A DNA stretch of 64,000 nt, from positions 62,001-126,000 of the forward strand of contig NZ_JAGGQP010000027.1 of NCBI RefSeq assembly GCF_018613235.1, written 5' to 3'. Shown in pieces: positions 26,170 to 35,837 of this stretch. The notes below the pieces were generated by a model. It did no database searches and was not told the DNA's origin. It saw only the letters and a list, made by a program, of their open reading frames with translations. Positions within the stretch are counted from its first letter, which is position 1. The number at the start of each line of letters is the position of its first letter. This DNA is from Bacillus sp. ISL-41 (lineage in GTDB: Bacteria; Bacillota; Bacilli; Bacillales; Cytobacillaceae). The translations under genes were made by a program, and so were the position numbers.

Positions 26170-27363
26170 TTAAAAATTAAGTAAATGCCCCAATTTGCTG
26201 TGCTTTGTTTTTAAATAATTTTCGTTTTCTTCTCTTGTTGGCATCTGGATTGGCACCCGGTCGACTACTTCCAGGTCATACCCCTTAAGACCTTTGATTT
26301 TCCTTGGGTTGTTGGTCAGCAATTTAATTTGCTTGATGCCAAGGTCTTTTAAAATCTGGGCTCCAATTCCGTATTCACGCAGATCGGCTCCGAAGCCGAG
26401 TTTTTCGTTGGCCTCAACGGTGTCATAGCCCTCTTCCTGCAGTTTATACGCACGCAGCTTGTTCATCAGGCCGATGCCTCTGCCTTCCTGGCGCATATAA
26501 AGAAGGACACCGCGCCCTTCCTTGTTGATTTGGCTCAATGCTGCATGAAGCTGCGGGCCGCAATCACAGCGGAAGGAACCAAATACATCGCCAGTCAAAC
26601 ATTCAGAGTGGACCCTTACAAGAACCGGTTCATCAGGGTCGATTTCTCCTTTTACAAGAGCGATGTGTTCTTTGTCATCTACTACATTTGAATAACCGAC
26701 TGCCTTAAAGATTCCAAACTCAGTAGGAAGATTGATCTCAACCTCTCTTTTAACCAACTGGTCCTTCCGATTGCGGTATTGAATGAGATCCTTGATTGTA
26801 ATCATTTTCAGCTCAAACTGGTCGGCAATCTTGCGCAGCTCCGGAACCCTGGCCATGGTGCCATCTTCATTCATGATTTCGCAGATGACCCCGGCAGGCT
26901 TGGCGCCGCTCATTTTAGCCAGATCGACAGCCGCCTCTGTATGGCCAGCTCTCCTTAATACTCCGCCTTTTTTGGCTACGAGAGGAAAGACGTGGCCAGG
27001 CCTTTTAAAATCAGCGGCCTTTGACTCTGGGTCCAGCATGCTTAATACAGTGGCCGAACGCTCGAAAGCCGAAATCCCGGTTGTTGAATACTTATGGTCA
27101 ATGCTCACGGTAAAAGCTGTGCCATGAGGGTCGGTATTTCGTGAAACCATCGGCAATAAATCCAGCCTCTGGGCTAATTCCTGTTCAATCGGTACACAAA
27201 TCAATCCCCGGCCGTGTGTTGCCATGAAATTGATGACATCCGGTGTCGCCTTTTCTGCCAGAGCGATGAAGTCTCCTTCATTCTCACGGTCTTCATCGTC
27301 ACAAACAATGACTACATTTCCTTGCATTAGTTCATATATAGCATCTTCAATTGGATCAAACAT
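26170..27363 (-). CDS. ribBA: Bifunctional DHBP synthase / GTP cyclohydrolase II
   Basis: Fusion protein of 397 aa giving both starting units of riboflavin synthesis. The N-terminal RibB part (about 1-200) shows [24 protein letters not shown] and [26 protein letters not shown]. The C-terminal RibA part (about 205-397) has the zinc cysteines in [17 protein letters not shown] and the RQEGRGIGL motif. Third gene of the operon. Confidence 0.97.
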   Translation of the reverse strand: MFDPIEDAIYELMQGNVVIVCDDEDRENEGDFIALAEKATPDVINFMATHGRGLICVPIEQELAQRLDLLPMVSRNTDPHGTAFTVSIDHKYSTTGISAFERSATVLSMLDPESKAADFKRPGHVFPLVAKKGGVLRRAGHTEAAVDLAKMSGAKPAGVICEIMNEDGTMARVPELRKIADQFELKMITIKDLIQYRNRKDQLVKREVEINLPTEFGIFKAVGYSNVVDDKEHIALVKGEIDPDEPVLVRVHSECLTGDVFGSFRCDCGPQLHAALSQINKEGRGVLLYMRQEGRGIGLMNKLRAYKLQEEGYDTVEANEKLGFGADLREYGIGAQILKDLGIKQIKLLTNNPRKIKGLKGYDLEVVDRVPIQMPTREENENYLKTKHSKLGHLLNF

Positions 27364-27374
27364 TTACATCACCC

Positions 27375-28031
27375 TCACATAAACCCGTTTTCCTCTAAGA
27401 ATTGGGCTGTAATATTGTTGCCACGTTTTGGTGCTGACGGAAGCTGGTTGCTCAAAAAGTGCCCTACATACTTGCCAATCATGTCACATTCGATGTTGAC
27501 GATATCCCCTTTTTCCTTGAACCCTAAGACTGTATCTTGTAAAGTGAGCGGAATGAGCGATAGAGTCAAACTGTCTTCTGATACTCCAAAAACAGTCAGG
27601 CTCGTTCCATCAACAGCGACAGAGCCTTTCATGATGACATATTTCAACAATTCAGGATCCACTTGAATTTCATAGTAAACCGCGTTCTCAATTTGCTTTT
27701 TCCCTTTGATGGTTCCGACACCATCCACGTGGCCGGCGACAAAGTGCCCACCGAACCGGCCTCCCGCTGCCATTGCTCTTTCCAGGTTCACCTTTGAACC
27801 TCGTTTGACGGATTTCAAGCTGGATGCTTTGACCGTTTCAGGCATGACATCTACTGTAAATCTGTTCTCTGTAAAGGAGGTGACGGTCAGGCAGACCCCG
27901 TTAACAGCAATACTGTCTCCAAGGTGGACATCTGTCAGGACTTTCCTTGCGTCAATCGTCAGTACAAATGACTCGCCGCTATGCTGAATATTGGCGACAG
28001 TCCCTATCTCTTCAATTATTCCCGTAAACAT
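27375..28031 (-). CDS. ribE: Riboflavin synthase alpha subunit
   Basis: Riboflavin synthase of 218 aa with its two lumazine-binding repeats. Each repeat begins MFTGIIEEIG-like (residue 1) or GGHFVAGHVDGVG-like (about 95), and each has a VNGVCLTV / VDGTSLTV motif. It dismutates two lumazine molecules into riboflavin. Second gene of the operon, 12 bases after ribD. Confidence 0.96.
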   Translation of the reverse strand: MFTGIIEEIGTVANIQHSGESFVLTIDARKVLTDVHLGDSIAVNGVCLTVTSFTENRFTVDVMPETVKASSLKSVKRGSKVNLERAMAAGGRFGGHFVAGHVDGVGTIKGKKQIENAVYYEIQVDPELLKYVIMKGSVAVDGTSLTVFGVSEDSLTLSLIPLTLQDTVLGFKEKGDIVNIECDMIGKYVGHFLSNQLPSAPKRGNNITAQFLEENGFM

Positions 28032-28043
28032 ATAAACCTCCTT

Positions 28044-29126
28044 TTAAACCGGCTCAGCGATGATCCTGATATCCTGGCCAATTTGTTTAACATCTTTAAT
28101 TTCCAAAGCAACAGTATCCTCGAGCCTGGCAATGCCTGCGCCTCCGTATGCAGCCGGGGCGTTTTTCCCGCCGAGCAGCTTTGGAGCGATATACGCTATG
28201 ACTTGCTGAAAGGCCTTCTCCTTTAAAAAGCTGCCATGAACCTCGGCTCCGCCTTCTACGTAAACAGAAGTGAAACCCCGTTTCCCCAATTTTTTCAGCA
28301 TGTCATCAATCCCGATTTTCTCGGTTTCCAGCTTGATAACCTCAATGCCCAGCTCAGTAAACTGCTTTATCCTTTCAGGCTCTGCCCTTGCTCCTGTCAC
28401 GATAATGGTTTCGGCAGCCCTGTCATTCACGATCCTTGAATCCCGAGGGGTGCGAAGAGTGTTGTCCAGCACGACCCTCACCGGATTCCTCCCTCCAGCC
28501 TCAAGTCTTGTCGTCAGGCTCGGATTGTCTTTTATGACAGTGTTGACGCCAACTAAAATAGCATCATGTGAATGGCGGAACCGGTGGACATCCTTTCTTG
28601 CCTCTTCTCCTGTAATCCACTTGCTCTCTCCGGTCACAGTAGCTATTTTTCCATCAAGGCTGGTGGCTGACTTCAACGTAACATAGGGCAAGCCAGTGCT
28701 TATGTAATGAAAAAACACTTTATTCAGTACTTTTGCTTCTGCCTCCATCAAACCAACCTGGACATCTATGCCCGCCTCAAGCATCTTTTTCACTCCTGCT
28801 CCGCCGACAAGCGGATTCGGATCGACCGAAGCAACAAATACTTTCTTGATGCCTGACTCTATCACCAGATTAGAGCATGGCGGCGTCTTTCCGAAATGGC
28901 TGCATGGCTCAAGGGTCACATACAGCGTTGCGCCTTTGGCCTTCTCACCTGCCATGGCGATTGCGTGCACTTCAGCATGGGGCTCACCCGCCTTCAAATG
29001 AGCGCCCATACCAATGATTTGGCCGTTTTTCACAAGAACAGCACCAACCTGGGGGTTCGGTGATGTCTGGCCTTCAGTCGCACTGGCCAGATTGATGGCC
29101 AATGCCATATAGTCCTGGTCGTTCAC
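28044..29126 (-). CDS. ribD: Bifunctional riboflavin deaminase / reductase
   Basis: Protein of 360 aa with an N-terminal deaminase domain (zinc motif HAEVHAI and PCSHFGKTPPCSNLVI, about 49-85) and a C-terminal 5-amino-6-(5-phosphoribosylamino)uracil reductase domain (about 145-360, with YVTLKSATSLDGKIA and YVEGGAEVHGSF). First gene of the operon and the direct target of the FMN riboswitch upstream. Confidence 0.96.
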   Translation of the reverse strand: MNDQDYMALAINLASATEGQTSPNPQVGAVLVKNGQIIGMGAHLKAGEPHAEVHAIAMAGEKAKGATLYVTLEPCSHFGKTPPCSNLVIESGIKKVFVASVDPNPLVGGAGVKKMLEAGIDVQVGLMEAEAKVLNKVFFHYISTGLPYVTLKSATSLDGKIATVTGESKWITGEEARKDVHRFRHSHDAILVGVNTVIKDNPSLTTRLEAGGRNPVRVVLDNTLRTPRDSRIVNDRAAETIIVTGARAEPERIKQFTELGIEVIKLETEKIGIDDMLKKLGKRGFTSVYVEGGAEVHGSFLKEKAFQQVIAYIAPKLLGGKNAPAAYGGAGIARLEDTVALEIKDVKQIGQDIRIIAEPV

Positions 29127-29352
29127 TTCTATCCCTCCTTTCTAATTTTTCCCTCGGGCAATGTAAAAATAAAAAGCTGTTTTCGTAAAAATTGTTGTTA
29201 AAATCCTAAAACCGCTTTTAACGAAATAAAAGGCCATTTTTAGGTCGGTATTAAGTTTGCATGCTCTTTTCTCACAAAAGAGTCAACTTTTCGAAGGTAA
29301 ATAGGTCCTATTTTGTAATCAATAGCAACAAAGTTTGAGAAAAGAGCCAAAT
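29127..29352 (-). other. Long leader between riboswitch terminator and ribD
   Basis: About 225 bases of AT-rich transcribed leader between the FMN-riboswitch terminator and ribD. No open frame of note. CTCTTTTCTCA and TGAGAAAAGAG at about 29264-29347 form a long-range inverted pair that could fold around the leader. Otherwise I see nothing. Confidence 0.45.
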
Positions 29353-29387
29353 AAAAAGACCCCGAAACAAAATTGCTTCGGGGTCCT
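29353..29387 (-). terminator. Terminator of FMN riboswitch
   Basis: On the minus strand GACCCCGAAGC-loop-TTTCGGGGTC followed by TTTTTA. It lies about 75 bases after the FMN aptamer. GGGGTC in the terminator is also complementary to the GACCCCGAAGG end of the aptamer, giving a plausible antiterminator pairing. Confidence 0.88.
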
Positions 29388-29460
29388 AAAAAAGGCAATG
29401 CTAAACTAGAGGGTTAAAAAAGGGTACACTGCTCCCGTCTTTTTAATCCTCGTTTTTTTC

Positions 29461-29597
29461 CTTCTCCCATCCAGACTTTAACTGTCGGCCCTGGAGTTTC
29501 ACCAGATCCACCGTTTAACAAGTGTTAACCGGGTCACGGACTAAGAAGCACATGCTTCATCACCGCCGGTTGGGAATTTCACCCGACCCCGAAGGAA
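29461..29597 (-). promoter_or_regulatory. FMN riboswitch (RFN element)
   Basis: The minus strand carries the RFN aptamer: CCTTCGGGGTCGGGTGAAATTC-like P1/P2 start, CCGGCGGTGAT, AGTCCGTGACCC, GGTGGATCTGGTGAAACTCC and GCCGACAGTTAAAGTCTGGATGGGAGA at the end. FMN binding should favour the downstream terminator and shut off ribDE(BA)H. This is one of the most conserved riboswitches, and every conserved block is present. Confidence 0.97.
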
Positions 29598-29656
29598 TGT
29601 ATTAAGTTAGTGTCATTATACAGAACTATTAGATAAATGAAAAACAAAACAACCTT

Positions 29657-29998
29657 TTACTTTTTCATCAGTTTCTCAATCGTGGTCAGCAGCTCATCAA
29701 CGACTTCATCGTCGCCTTCTTGAATTCGTTCGACGATGCATGATTTCATATGGCCTTCGAGCAGAAGTTTGGCCACACTGTTCAGGGCCGCCTGTGTTGC
29801 GGAAATTTGCGTGATGACATCATCACAATACGTATCTCTCTCAATCAGGCCTTTAATGCCGCGAATTTGTCCTTCTATCCGATTCAATCTCGTCACGAGA
29901 TTCTTTTTCGTTTTTTCAGAGTGATGGCTCTTTCTTTCTGATGAGCAACAGCTGTCACCACAATCAGATGGGTTCACTTTGGGTTCCAATATGTCCAT
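29657..29998 (-). CDS. csoR: CsoR-family metal-sensing repressor
   Basis: Repressor of about 113 aa from the ATG at 29998, preceded by AAGGGGG; a longer frame lacks a site. The DUF156 core (about 30-113) has the copper ligands of CsoR: Cys in TYCDDV, and His and Cys in EGHMKSC. Presence of the histidine separates it from CstR and other sulfur sensors with only two cysteines. The N-terminal tail has extra cysteines (DCGDSCCSSE) not seen in most CsoR proteins, perhaps a second metal or thiol site. No copA/copZ genes are adjacent, so it acts at a distance. Confidence 0.85.
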   Translation of the reverse strand: MDILEPKVNPSDCGDSCCSSERKSHHSEKTKKNLVTRLNRIEGQIRGIKGLIERDTYCDDVITQISATQAALNSVAKLLLEGHMKSCIVERIQEGDDEVVDELLTTIEKLMKK

Positions 29999-30179
29999 CA
30001 AAAAACCCCCTTTATCTTTTAAGCTTATTTTATCATACCCCCATGATTTACTTAATCGCAAATGCCAGATGTCCCTTGCTTTGTTCTCGTCCCCTGCTTT
30101 GTATATTTTGATATGTCATTTGGAATAACTACTTCTAACAATTAAGGCTTCCATACTTCAATAAAAAAGTGGTGTAGTT

Positions 30180-31673
30180 ATGAAAAAGTTCAGGCTGCCG
30201 AAGAGCTTCCAACAGGCTGCTAAAGACGAAACTATTAACAATAGCATCTACCAAAGTCTTAAATCTGTGTTCGAACATACAGCAGATTTTAAAGAATTGA
30301 AATTTACCAAAGGTGACAAATCCTTTATCTTTTGCTTTCTTGAAACCTTAGTCTCAAAAGAAAATTTCAATGAATATTTATTGGTACCGTTGTTCGAACA
30401 TGGGTCTGATGTCAGCAGGGAAAGTTTAAAATCTTTAAATGGCACGGAAAATCCCGAGTACAAAGAACTTATAGAAGGTATCCTTGATGGTGGATATGTG
30501 TTGTTTCTATGTGGCAGTAGTGAATCCTGGCTATTCCAATTCCCTAAAAGTAATCAGAGGTCGATACAAGAGCCTCAGAATGAAAATGTTGTCCGCGGCT
30601 CTCATGATGGTTTCATTGAAAATCTCGAAGTGAATATCAGCCTATTAAGACAAAAAATTAAAGATCCTGATTTTACTGTTAAATATCATGTGTTAGGTGA
30701 AAAAACTAGAACAAAGCTTGCAGTTGTATATATTAGAGGAATCGCTGACGAGGAGGTTGTCGCCGAAGTAGAAAGAAGACTATCCTACATCTCAACTGAT
30801 ATGGTAATAAGCCCAGGTTATATTGAAGAATTCATTGAAGACGATCCCTTCTCTTTGTTCCCACAAATTATTAATACCGAACGGCCTGACAGAACTATGG
30901 CAAATTTACTGGAAGGGAGGTTAGCATTGATTGGTGAGGGTAGTCCCACTGCTTTGATTCTTCCAGTCACGTTTTTTTCATTTTACCAATCATCCGATGA
31001 TTACAACGGCAGGTGGATACCCGCGACCTTCATCAGGATGCTGCGATATGTAAGCTTTATTATTGCGATTACTTTTCCGGCATTTTATATCTCAATTATT
31101 GCATACCATCTAGAAGTCATTCCTCATGAATTGATTTTGTCATTGAAAGGATCAGTAGAAGGAATACCTTATCCGCCATTGTTGGAGGCCTTCTTCATGG
31201 AGATTACGATTGAACTGATCAGAGAGGCAGGGGTCAGGCTTCCAAAGCCTGTTGGCCAGACAATTGGCATCGTCGGCGGTCTTGTTATCGGAGATGCTGT
31301 AGTCAGTGCAGGGCTCATCTCTAACATAATGATCGTCATTGTGGCTGTAACGGCTATTTCTGCCTTCGTCGTTCCCTCCAATGAAATGAGTACGACAGTT
31401 CGCCTGATCAGGTTTCCTCTTATGGTTGCTGCATCATTCATGGGGTTTGTCGGTTTGATTTTTGGGTTGATTATCATTTTTATCAAGCTTTGTAAACTAG
31501 AGTCATTTGGTGTCCCTTTTTTTTCACCGCTGGCCCCATTGCACCTAAAGGACTTAAAAGATACATTCATCAGGCTGCCGCTTTGGAAAATGGATGAACG
31601 ACCAAAAAACTCCCGTGCAAAAAACACTAAAAGACAGCGGGATACAAGAGGTTGGAAGATAGATGGCCAATAA
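30180..31673 (+). CDS. Spore germinant receptor A subunit (GerA family)
   Basis: GerXA protein of 497 aa: N-terminal hydrophilic domain (about 1-280) with two subdomains, then five or so membrane helices (about 285-465) and a basic tail. Family marks are ALILPVTFFSFYQSSDDYNGRW, PHELILSLKGSVEGIPYPP, FFMEITIELIREAGVRLP and QTIGIVGGLVIGDAVVSAG. It acts in the spore inner membrane with the B and C subunits encoded next. The ligand cannot be read. Expression should be sigma-G dependent; no clear promoter was found. Confidence 0.95.
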   Translation: MKKFRLPKSFQQAAKDETINNSIYQSLKSVFEHTADFKELKFTKGDKSFIFCFLETLVSKENFNEYLLVPLFEHGSDVSRESLKSLNGTENPEYKELIEGILDGGYVLFLCGSSESWLFQFPKSNQRSIQEPQNENVVRGSHDGFIENLEVNISLLRQKIKDPDFTVKYHVLGEKTRTKLAVVYIRGIADEEVVAEVERRLSYISTDMVISPGYIEEFIEDDPFSLFPQIINTERPDRTMANLLEGRLALIGEGSPTALILPVTFFSFYQSSDDYNGRWIPATFIRMLRYVSFIIAITFPAFYISIIAYHLEVIPHELILSLKGSVEGIPYPPLLEAFFMEITIELIREAGVRLPKPVGQTIGIVGGLVIGDAVVSAGLISNIMIVIVAVTAISAFVVPSNEMSTTVRLIRFPLMVAASFMGFVGLIFGLIIIFIKLCKLESFGVPFFSPLAPLHLKDLKDTFIRLPLWKMDERPKNSRAKNTKRQRDTRGWKIDGQ

Positions 31674-32775
31674 TAAAGATATGATCACCTATCAGCAGTA
31701 TTTCTTCCTGCTTATCCATACCCAATCAGGGGTTGGCGTACTTTCACTACCCTATGATATGCATAATTCTGTCCAATCAGATGGATGGCTTTCCATTCTC
31801 ATTGCAGGAGTGGTGGTACAGTGTATACTATTTGCTTACTTGCTTCTTTTTAAGAGATTTGACTCACAAAACCTTCTCGAAATATCATATTTACTGCTTG
31901 GCAAAAAAATAGGGAAAGTAATCTCTCTATTTTACTCTCTCTATTTCATAAGTGTCGGGAGCTTAATTTTAGTTCTTTATATTGGGATTATCGACCGGTG
32001 GATACTTCCTTACACACCTAACTGGATTATTGGTGCATTATTAGTACTGACTGGGATTTATTTATGCGTAGACGGATTAAATATATTAGCTCGTTTTTTC
32101 ACGTTAGTTACACCCCTAATGGTCATTCTCTTTTTGCTGATTTCGTACACATTGAAAGATGCAAACATATACTACATCCTCCCGATCGGCCAGAGTGGTA
32201 TAAAAGATATATTTTTTGGCAGCAAAGATGCATTCCTGTCCATGCTCGGGTTTGAAGCGGTTTTGATGATTTTCCCGTTAGTAATGGGATCAAACAGAAC
32301 CAAATTCAAGGTAATGACTTTTGCGAATTTGTTTATTACGCTTTTATATGCCTATCTAATCCTTGTCAGTTTCATGTATTTCAGTCCGGATGAATTGAAG
32401 ATTATACCAGAACCTCTATTATATATGCTGAAATCTTATACCTTTAAGGTCATAGAGCGTACTGACTTGTTGTTCCTTTCAATATGGATAATAATGGTTT
32501 TCACATCTTTTAGTACTTATCTGTTTTTGGCAGCAAAGTGTGGCAAAAGTTTATTTAAAAAGGCACAACATAAAAAGCTTATTTATTCTGTTGGTTTAAT
32601 TTGTTTTGGAGTATCGTTGATTGCAGAATCAAATATTCTTTTTGCTGAATCGATGAGTGGATATATTACAAAAGCCAGCTTCACCTTTCTTCTTTTCCCT
32701 GTTCTCTTACTGCTTGTCTCATACCTGTTTAAAAAAACAGTGAAAGGAAAGATTCACCATGATCAGGGCAAGTAA
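31663..32775 (+). CDS. Spore germinant receptor B subunit (GerB family)
   Basis: Amino-acid-permease-like receptor subunit of 370 aa with about ten membrane helices, starting MANNKDMITYQQYFFLLIHTQSG. GerXB subunits are thought to bind the germinant. It overlaps the A-subunit gene by 11 bases, so the two are coupled. The SKDAFLSMLGFEAVLMIFPL segment between helices 5 and 6 is typical. Confidence 0.93.
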   Translation: MANNKDMITYQQYFFLLIHTQSGVGVLSLPYDMHNSVQSDGWLSILIAGVVVQCILFAYLLLFKRFDSQNLLEISYLLLGKKIGKVISLFYSLYFISVGSLILVLYIGIIDRWILPYTPNWIIGALLVLTGIYLCVDGLNILARFFTLVTPLMVILFLLISYTLKDANIYYILPIGQSGIKDIFFGSKDAFLSMLGFEAVLMIFPLVMGSNRTKFKVMTFANLFITLLYAYLILVSFMYFSPDELKIIPEPLLYMLKSYTFKVIERTDLLFLSIWIIMVFTSFSTYLFLAAKCGKSLFKKAQHKKLIYSVGLICFGVSLIAESNILFAESMSGYITKASFTFLLFPVLLLLVSYLFKKTVKGKIHHDQGK

Positions 32776-33883
32776 TTTCTTATGCATCGCATTCTTGACA
32801 ATTTTTTTAAGCGCATGTTGGGACCAAAATTTATTGAAGGATGTAAGATTATACTTGGCTGCCAGTTTTGACCTGGATACAGATGGAAAAATAATCGATA
32901 CAGTTTCTTTTCCGATTATAAAAAAGGAGAACCAGGGAGAGGGATCATCAGAAACCTACCAGATTATCACTGGGATTGGAGATACACCTAGAGGAGCAAG
33001 GGGAGCTATAGACAAAAGAGTTTCAAAAACATTTGATGCCTCGAAACTCAGAGTTCTCATTATTGGAAATAAACTAGCAAAAGAAGATATATATCCAGTT
33101 CTTGATTTATTTTATCGAGATCCAAAAAGCTCCCTTAGCGCTAAAGTGGTTATTGCTGAAGGGATGGGGAAGGAAATTCTTCAGCTTAATATTAAGGATC
33201 AAAAAATTAGTGAATATCTATTTGAGTTATTAGAAAGCAAGGAGGATTCATTACTAATACCAGAGGAAAACATCCAATCGATCTGTGCTGAAATGTTTGA
33301 CCCTGGTGAAGACTTTAGTCTCCCTTATATAAGCCAGGATAAAGGTGGGAAATTAGCAAATTTGGTAGGAATCGCATTATTTAATGAGCGAAAATTCACA
33401 GGACATATTTTATCAGGCGATGAGGCGGAAATATTTTTATTGATGGACGGCCAAAATGGGAAGACGCCTTCCTTCACAAAGGAAATCGCAAAGTACAATG
33501 ATTCTGACCTTCGTGACTTTGTTTCTTTCAATGTGAAAAAAGCAAAGCAAAAGTTGGAAGTGAAAATTGAGAATGAAGAAGTAAAAGTTAACATCAATCT
33601 TAACTTAAAAATTACACTTACTGAGTATGCAAGAAATCAGTTGTATAAAGAACAAGAAATCAAGTATCTGAATGATGAGCTTTCTGAGTTAATCTCAAAA
33701 GATGCAGAAACTGCCATAAAGAAACTTCAAGAAGCGAACAGCGACAGTTTAGGCATTGGCCGCCGGCTTATTGCGCTCCATAATGATTATTGGCAGCAAG
33801 TGAATTGGAAAGAAGAATACCCAAACATTTCGATCACACCGAACGTGACTGTAGAAATTATCGGACATGGCATAATAGAATAA
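32759..33883 (+). CDS. Spore germinant receptor C subunit lipoprotein (GerC family)
   Basis: Lipoprotein of 374 aa with signal peptide and lipobox LSAC (Cys about 20) followed by WDQNLLKD, the usual GerXC start. The rest is the three-domain GerC fold (for example FDASKLRVLIIGNKLAKEDIYPVLDLFYRDP and the C-terminal EEYPNISITPNVTVEIIGHG). It overlaps the B-subunit gene by 17 bases. With A and B it completes one GerA-type receptor; there is no D subunit gene beside it. Confidence 0.94.
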   Translation: MIRASNFLCIAFLTIFLSACWDQNLLKDVRLYLAASFDLDTDGKIIDTVSFPIIKKENQGEGSSETYQIITGIGDTPRGARGAIDKRVSKTFDASKLRVLIIGNKLAKEDIYPVLDLFYRDPKSSLSAKVVIAEGMGKEILQLNIKDQKISEYLFELLESKEDSLLIPEENIQSICAEMFDPGEDFSLPYISQDKGGKLANLVGIALFNERKFTGHILSGDEAEIFLLMDGQNGKTPSFTKEIAKYNDSDLRDFVSFNVKKAKQKLEVKIENEEVKVNINLNLKITLTEYARNQLYKEQEIKYLNDELSELISKDAETAIKKLQEANSDSLGIGRRLIALHNDYWQQVNWKEEYPNISITPNVTVEIIGHGIIE

Positions 33884-33934
33884 GCATACCATTCGCAGGT
33901 ATTCTCCAATTTTGCAATGGTTCAATATTAATTC

Positions 33935-33992
33935 AAAAATACTCCCATTGAGCTTCCCATAATTAAAGGAAGTTCAAAAGGAGTATTTTTTA
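33935..33992. terminator. Bidirectional terminator between ger operon and small membrane gene
   Basis: AAAAATACTCC at 33935 pairs with GGAGTATTTTT at 33980-33990; inside, GAGCTTCC pairs with GGAAGTTC. T tracts on both strands allow use by both the ger operon (plus) and the 66-aa gene (minus). Confidence 0.8.
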
Positions 33993-34000
33993 TTTCAGAG

Positions 34001-34201
34001 TTAAATTTGTCTATTCTCACTCCTGGATTGTGAAACTAACAGAAGCTCTCTTGAAATCCCTGCCGTAAACAGGCAGCCCGCGAGAATTGCCAATGCACCG
34101 TACAGAGGATCTGTCACCTTTGAAAAAATCAGTTGGGCATAGAAGTAAAATCCTGCTCCGATGGCTAGAATGAGTAAAGTATTCGAAAAGTATCGGTACA
34201 T
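34001..34201 (-). CDS. Small two-helix membrane protein
   Basis: Protein of 66 aa with AGGAGGG eight bases before the ATG. Two hydrophobic helices (about 7-27 and 33-50) and a charged tail (SQSRSENRQI). Size and plan resemble YrhC-type small membrane proteins of Bacillus, but I do not recognise it with confidence. The good ribosome binding site and dedicated terminator support a real gene. Confidence 0.7.
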   Translation of the reverse strand: MYRYFSNTLLILAIGAGFYFYAQLIFSKVTDPLYGALAILAGCLFTAGISRELLLVSQSRSENRQI

Positions 34202-34294
34202 TTTTTTCCCTCCTGAACCTTATATTATTTAAAACATTATCATAGACTCTACTAGTTGGTAATTGGGAAATTTCCTGTCGAATACAGTTGAGGT

Positions 34295-35797
34295 ATGAAA
34301 GGGATGAACCAAAAATTGAAACAAAAAACTACATTAATCACCATATTTTCATTAGTCATCATCTTAGCCATCATTCCGTTTTTTCATACAGAAGAACCTC
34401 CAGCTGAGGCAGTCCAGCCTAGCGGGGAGCTGTCAGCAGAAATCAACAAACTTTTAACAAGTGAGCCAGTTCTCGATGGAGCTTTGGCTGGTGTCAGCAT
34501 CAGGTCTGCGGAAGATGGAGGGCTGTTATACGAGCATATTGGAAATACCCGGCTGCAGCCAGCTTCGGTATTGAAGATGTTTACTGCTGCAGCGGCGCTT
34601 TCAGTTTTGGGCGAAGATTATCGCTTTACAACGGAAGTTTTGGCACATGGAAGAATTAACGGCGGAACGCTTGAGGGTGACCTATTTTTAAGAGGAATGG
34701 GCGATCCAACCTTGCTTCCGGCAGACTTTGATGAGATGGCTAAGAGACTTAAGAGTAAAGGAATCAATAAGGTCACAGGCGATTTAGTGGCTGATGACAG
34801 CTGGTATGATGATGTCCGTTATTCTGAAGACTTGACCTGGAATGACGAGCATAAATATTACGGTTCCCAGGTTTCCGCCTTAACCGCTTCGCCGAATGAG
34901 GATTATGATGCCGGCACTGTCATTGTCAATATTTTACCACGCAAGAAAGGTAATGGAGCGAATATTTCAGTAGAACCCGATACCGATTTCGTAAAAATTA
35001 TAAATGACACAAAAACGGTAGATTCCGAGGGAGAACATGACATAAAAATTGAACGTGAGCATGGGTCGAATAGCATTATGGTAAGCGGAACGATCCCGGC
35101 CGATGCCCAGAAGGCCAGGGAATGGATTGCCGTTTGGGAACCTGCCCTTTATGCAGGAAGTCTTTTTAAAAAGTCACTAGAAGAACAGGGAATAAAAGTA
35201 GTTGGGAAAATTAAAACGGGCAATGCCTCAGTCACAATGACCAGTCTAATTTCCCATAAATCAATGCCACTTTCCGAGCTGATGATCCCCTTCAAGAAGC
35301 TGAGCAATAATGGGCACGCCGAAGTGCTTGTTAAGGAAATGGGCAGGGTCGTTCATGGTGAAGGCAGCTGGGAAAAGGGACTTGAGGTCATGGATGCAGA
35401 GCTTTCTCGGCTTAGTATTGACACCAACCGGCTTGTATTGCGTGACGGCTCCGGAATCTCTCATGCTAACCTCATACCAGCAAACGAGATTACAAAGCTT
35501 CTTTATATGGCACAAAAGGAGGAATGGTTTCCTGTTTTCCAGCGTTCGCTTCCAGTTGCCGGAGCAAAGGACAGGATGATTGGCGGGACGATGCGGAACA
35601 GGCTGAAGGAAGAGAACCTGAAGGATCGGGTGGCAGCTAAAACGGGCACACTGACAGGCGTAAGCACCCTCGCAGGATACGTTGAAACAAGCAGCGGGGA
35701 AATTCTTATTTTTTCGATTATGCTGAATAACCTGCTGGATGATCGAGAAGGAAGGGAATTTGAGGATCAAATCGTCAGGATCCTTGCAAGATACTGA
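34295..35797 (+). CDS. D-alanyl-D-alanine carboxypeptidase/endopeptidase (PBP4 family)
   Basis: Class C low-molecular-weight penicillin-binding protein (S13) of 500 aa: N-terminal membrane segment (about 12-30), then the catalytic domain with SxxK in QPASVLKMFTAAAA (about 92-95), an SxN motif in KKLSNNGHAEVL and KTG in VAAKTGTLTG, plus the inserted domains of PBP4/PBP4a (for example GDLVADDSWYDDVRYSEDLTWNDEHKYYG). It trims peptide stems of peptidoglycan outside the membrane. B. subtilis PBP4a (dacC) is the nearest known relative. Confidence 0.93.
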   Translation: MKGMNQKLKQKTTLITIFSLVIILAIIPFFHTEEPPAEAVQPSGELSAEINKLLTSEPVLDGALAGVSIRSAEDGGLLYEHIGNTRLQPASVLKMFTAAAALSVLGEDYRFTTEVLAHGRINGGTLEGDLFLRGMGDPTLLPADFDEMAKRLKSKGINKVTGDLVADDSWYDDVRYSEDLTWNDEHKYYGSQVSALTASPNEDYDAGTVIVNILPRKKGNGANISVEPDTDFVKIINDTKTVDSEGEHDIKIEREHGSNSIMVSGTIPADAQKAREWIAVWEPALYAGSLFKKSLEEQGIKVVGKIKTGNASVTMTSLISHKSMPLSELMIPFKKLSNNGHAEVLVKEMGRVVHGEGSWEKGLEVMDAELSRLSIDTNRLVLRDGSGISHANLIPANEITKLLYMAQKEEWFPVFQRSLPVAGAKDRMIGGTMRNRLKEENLKDRVAAKTGTLTGVSTLAGYVETSSGEILIFSIMLNNLLDDREGREFEDQIVRILARY

Positions 35798-35837
35798 AGT
35801 AAGCCCGAAATTTTCCATTATATAAGTGAAATGCGAT

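Noticed and set aside
30100-30179. Sigma-G promoter before the ger operon
   Set aside because: GGAATA and CATACTT are present but 24 bases apart, against the usual 17-18.
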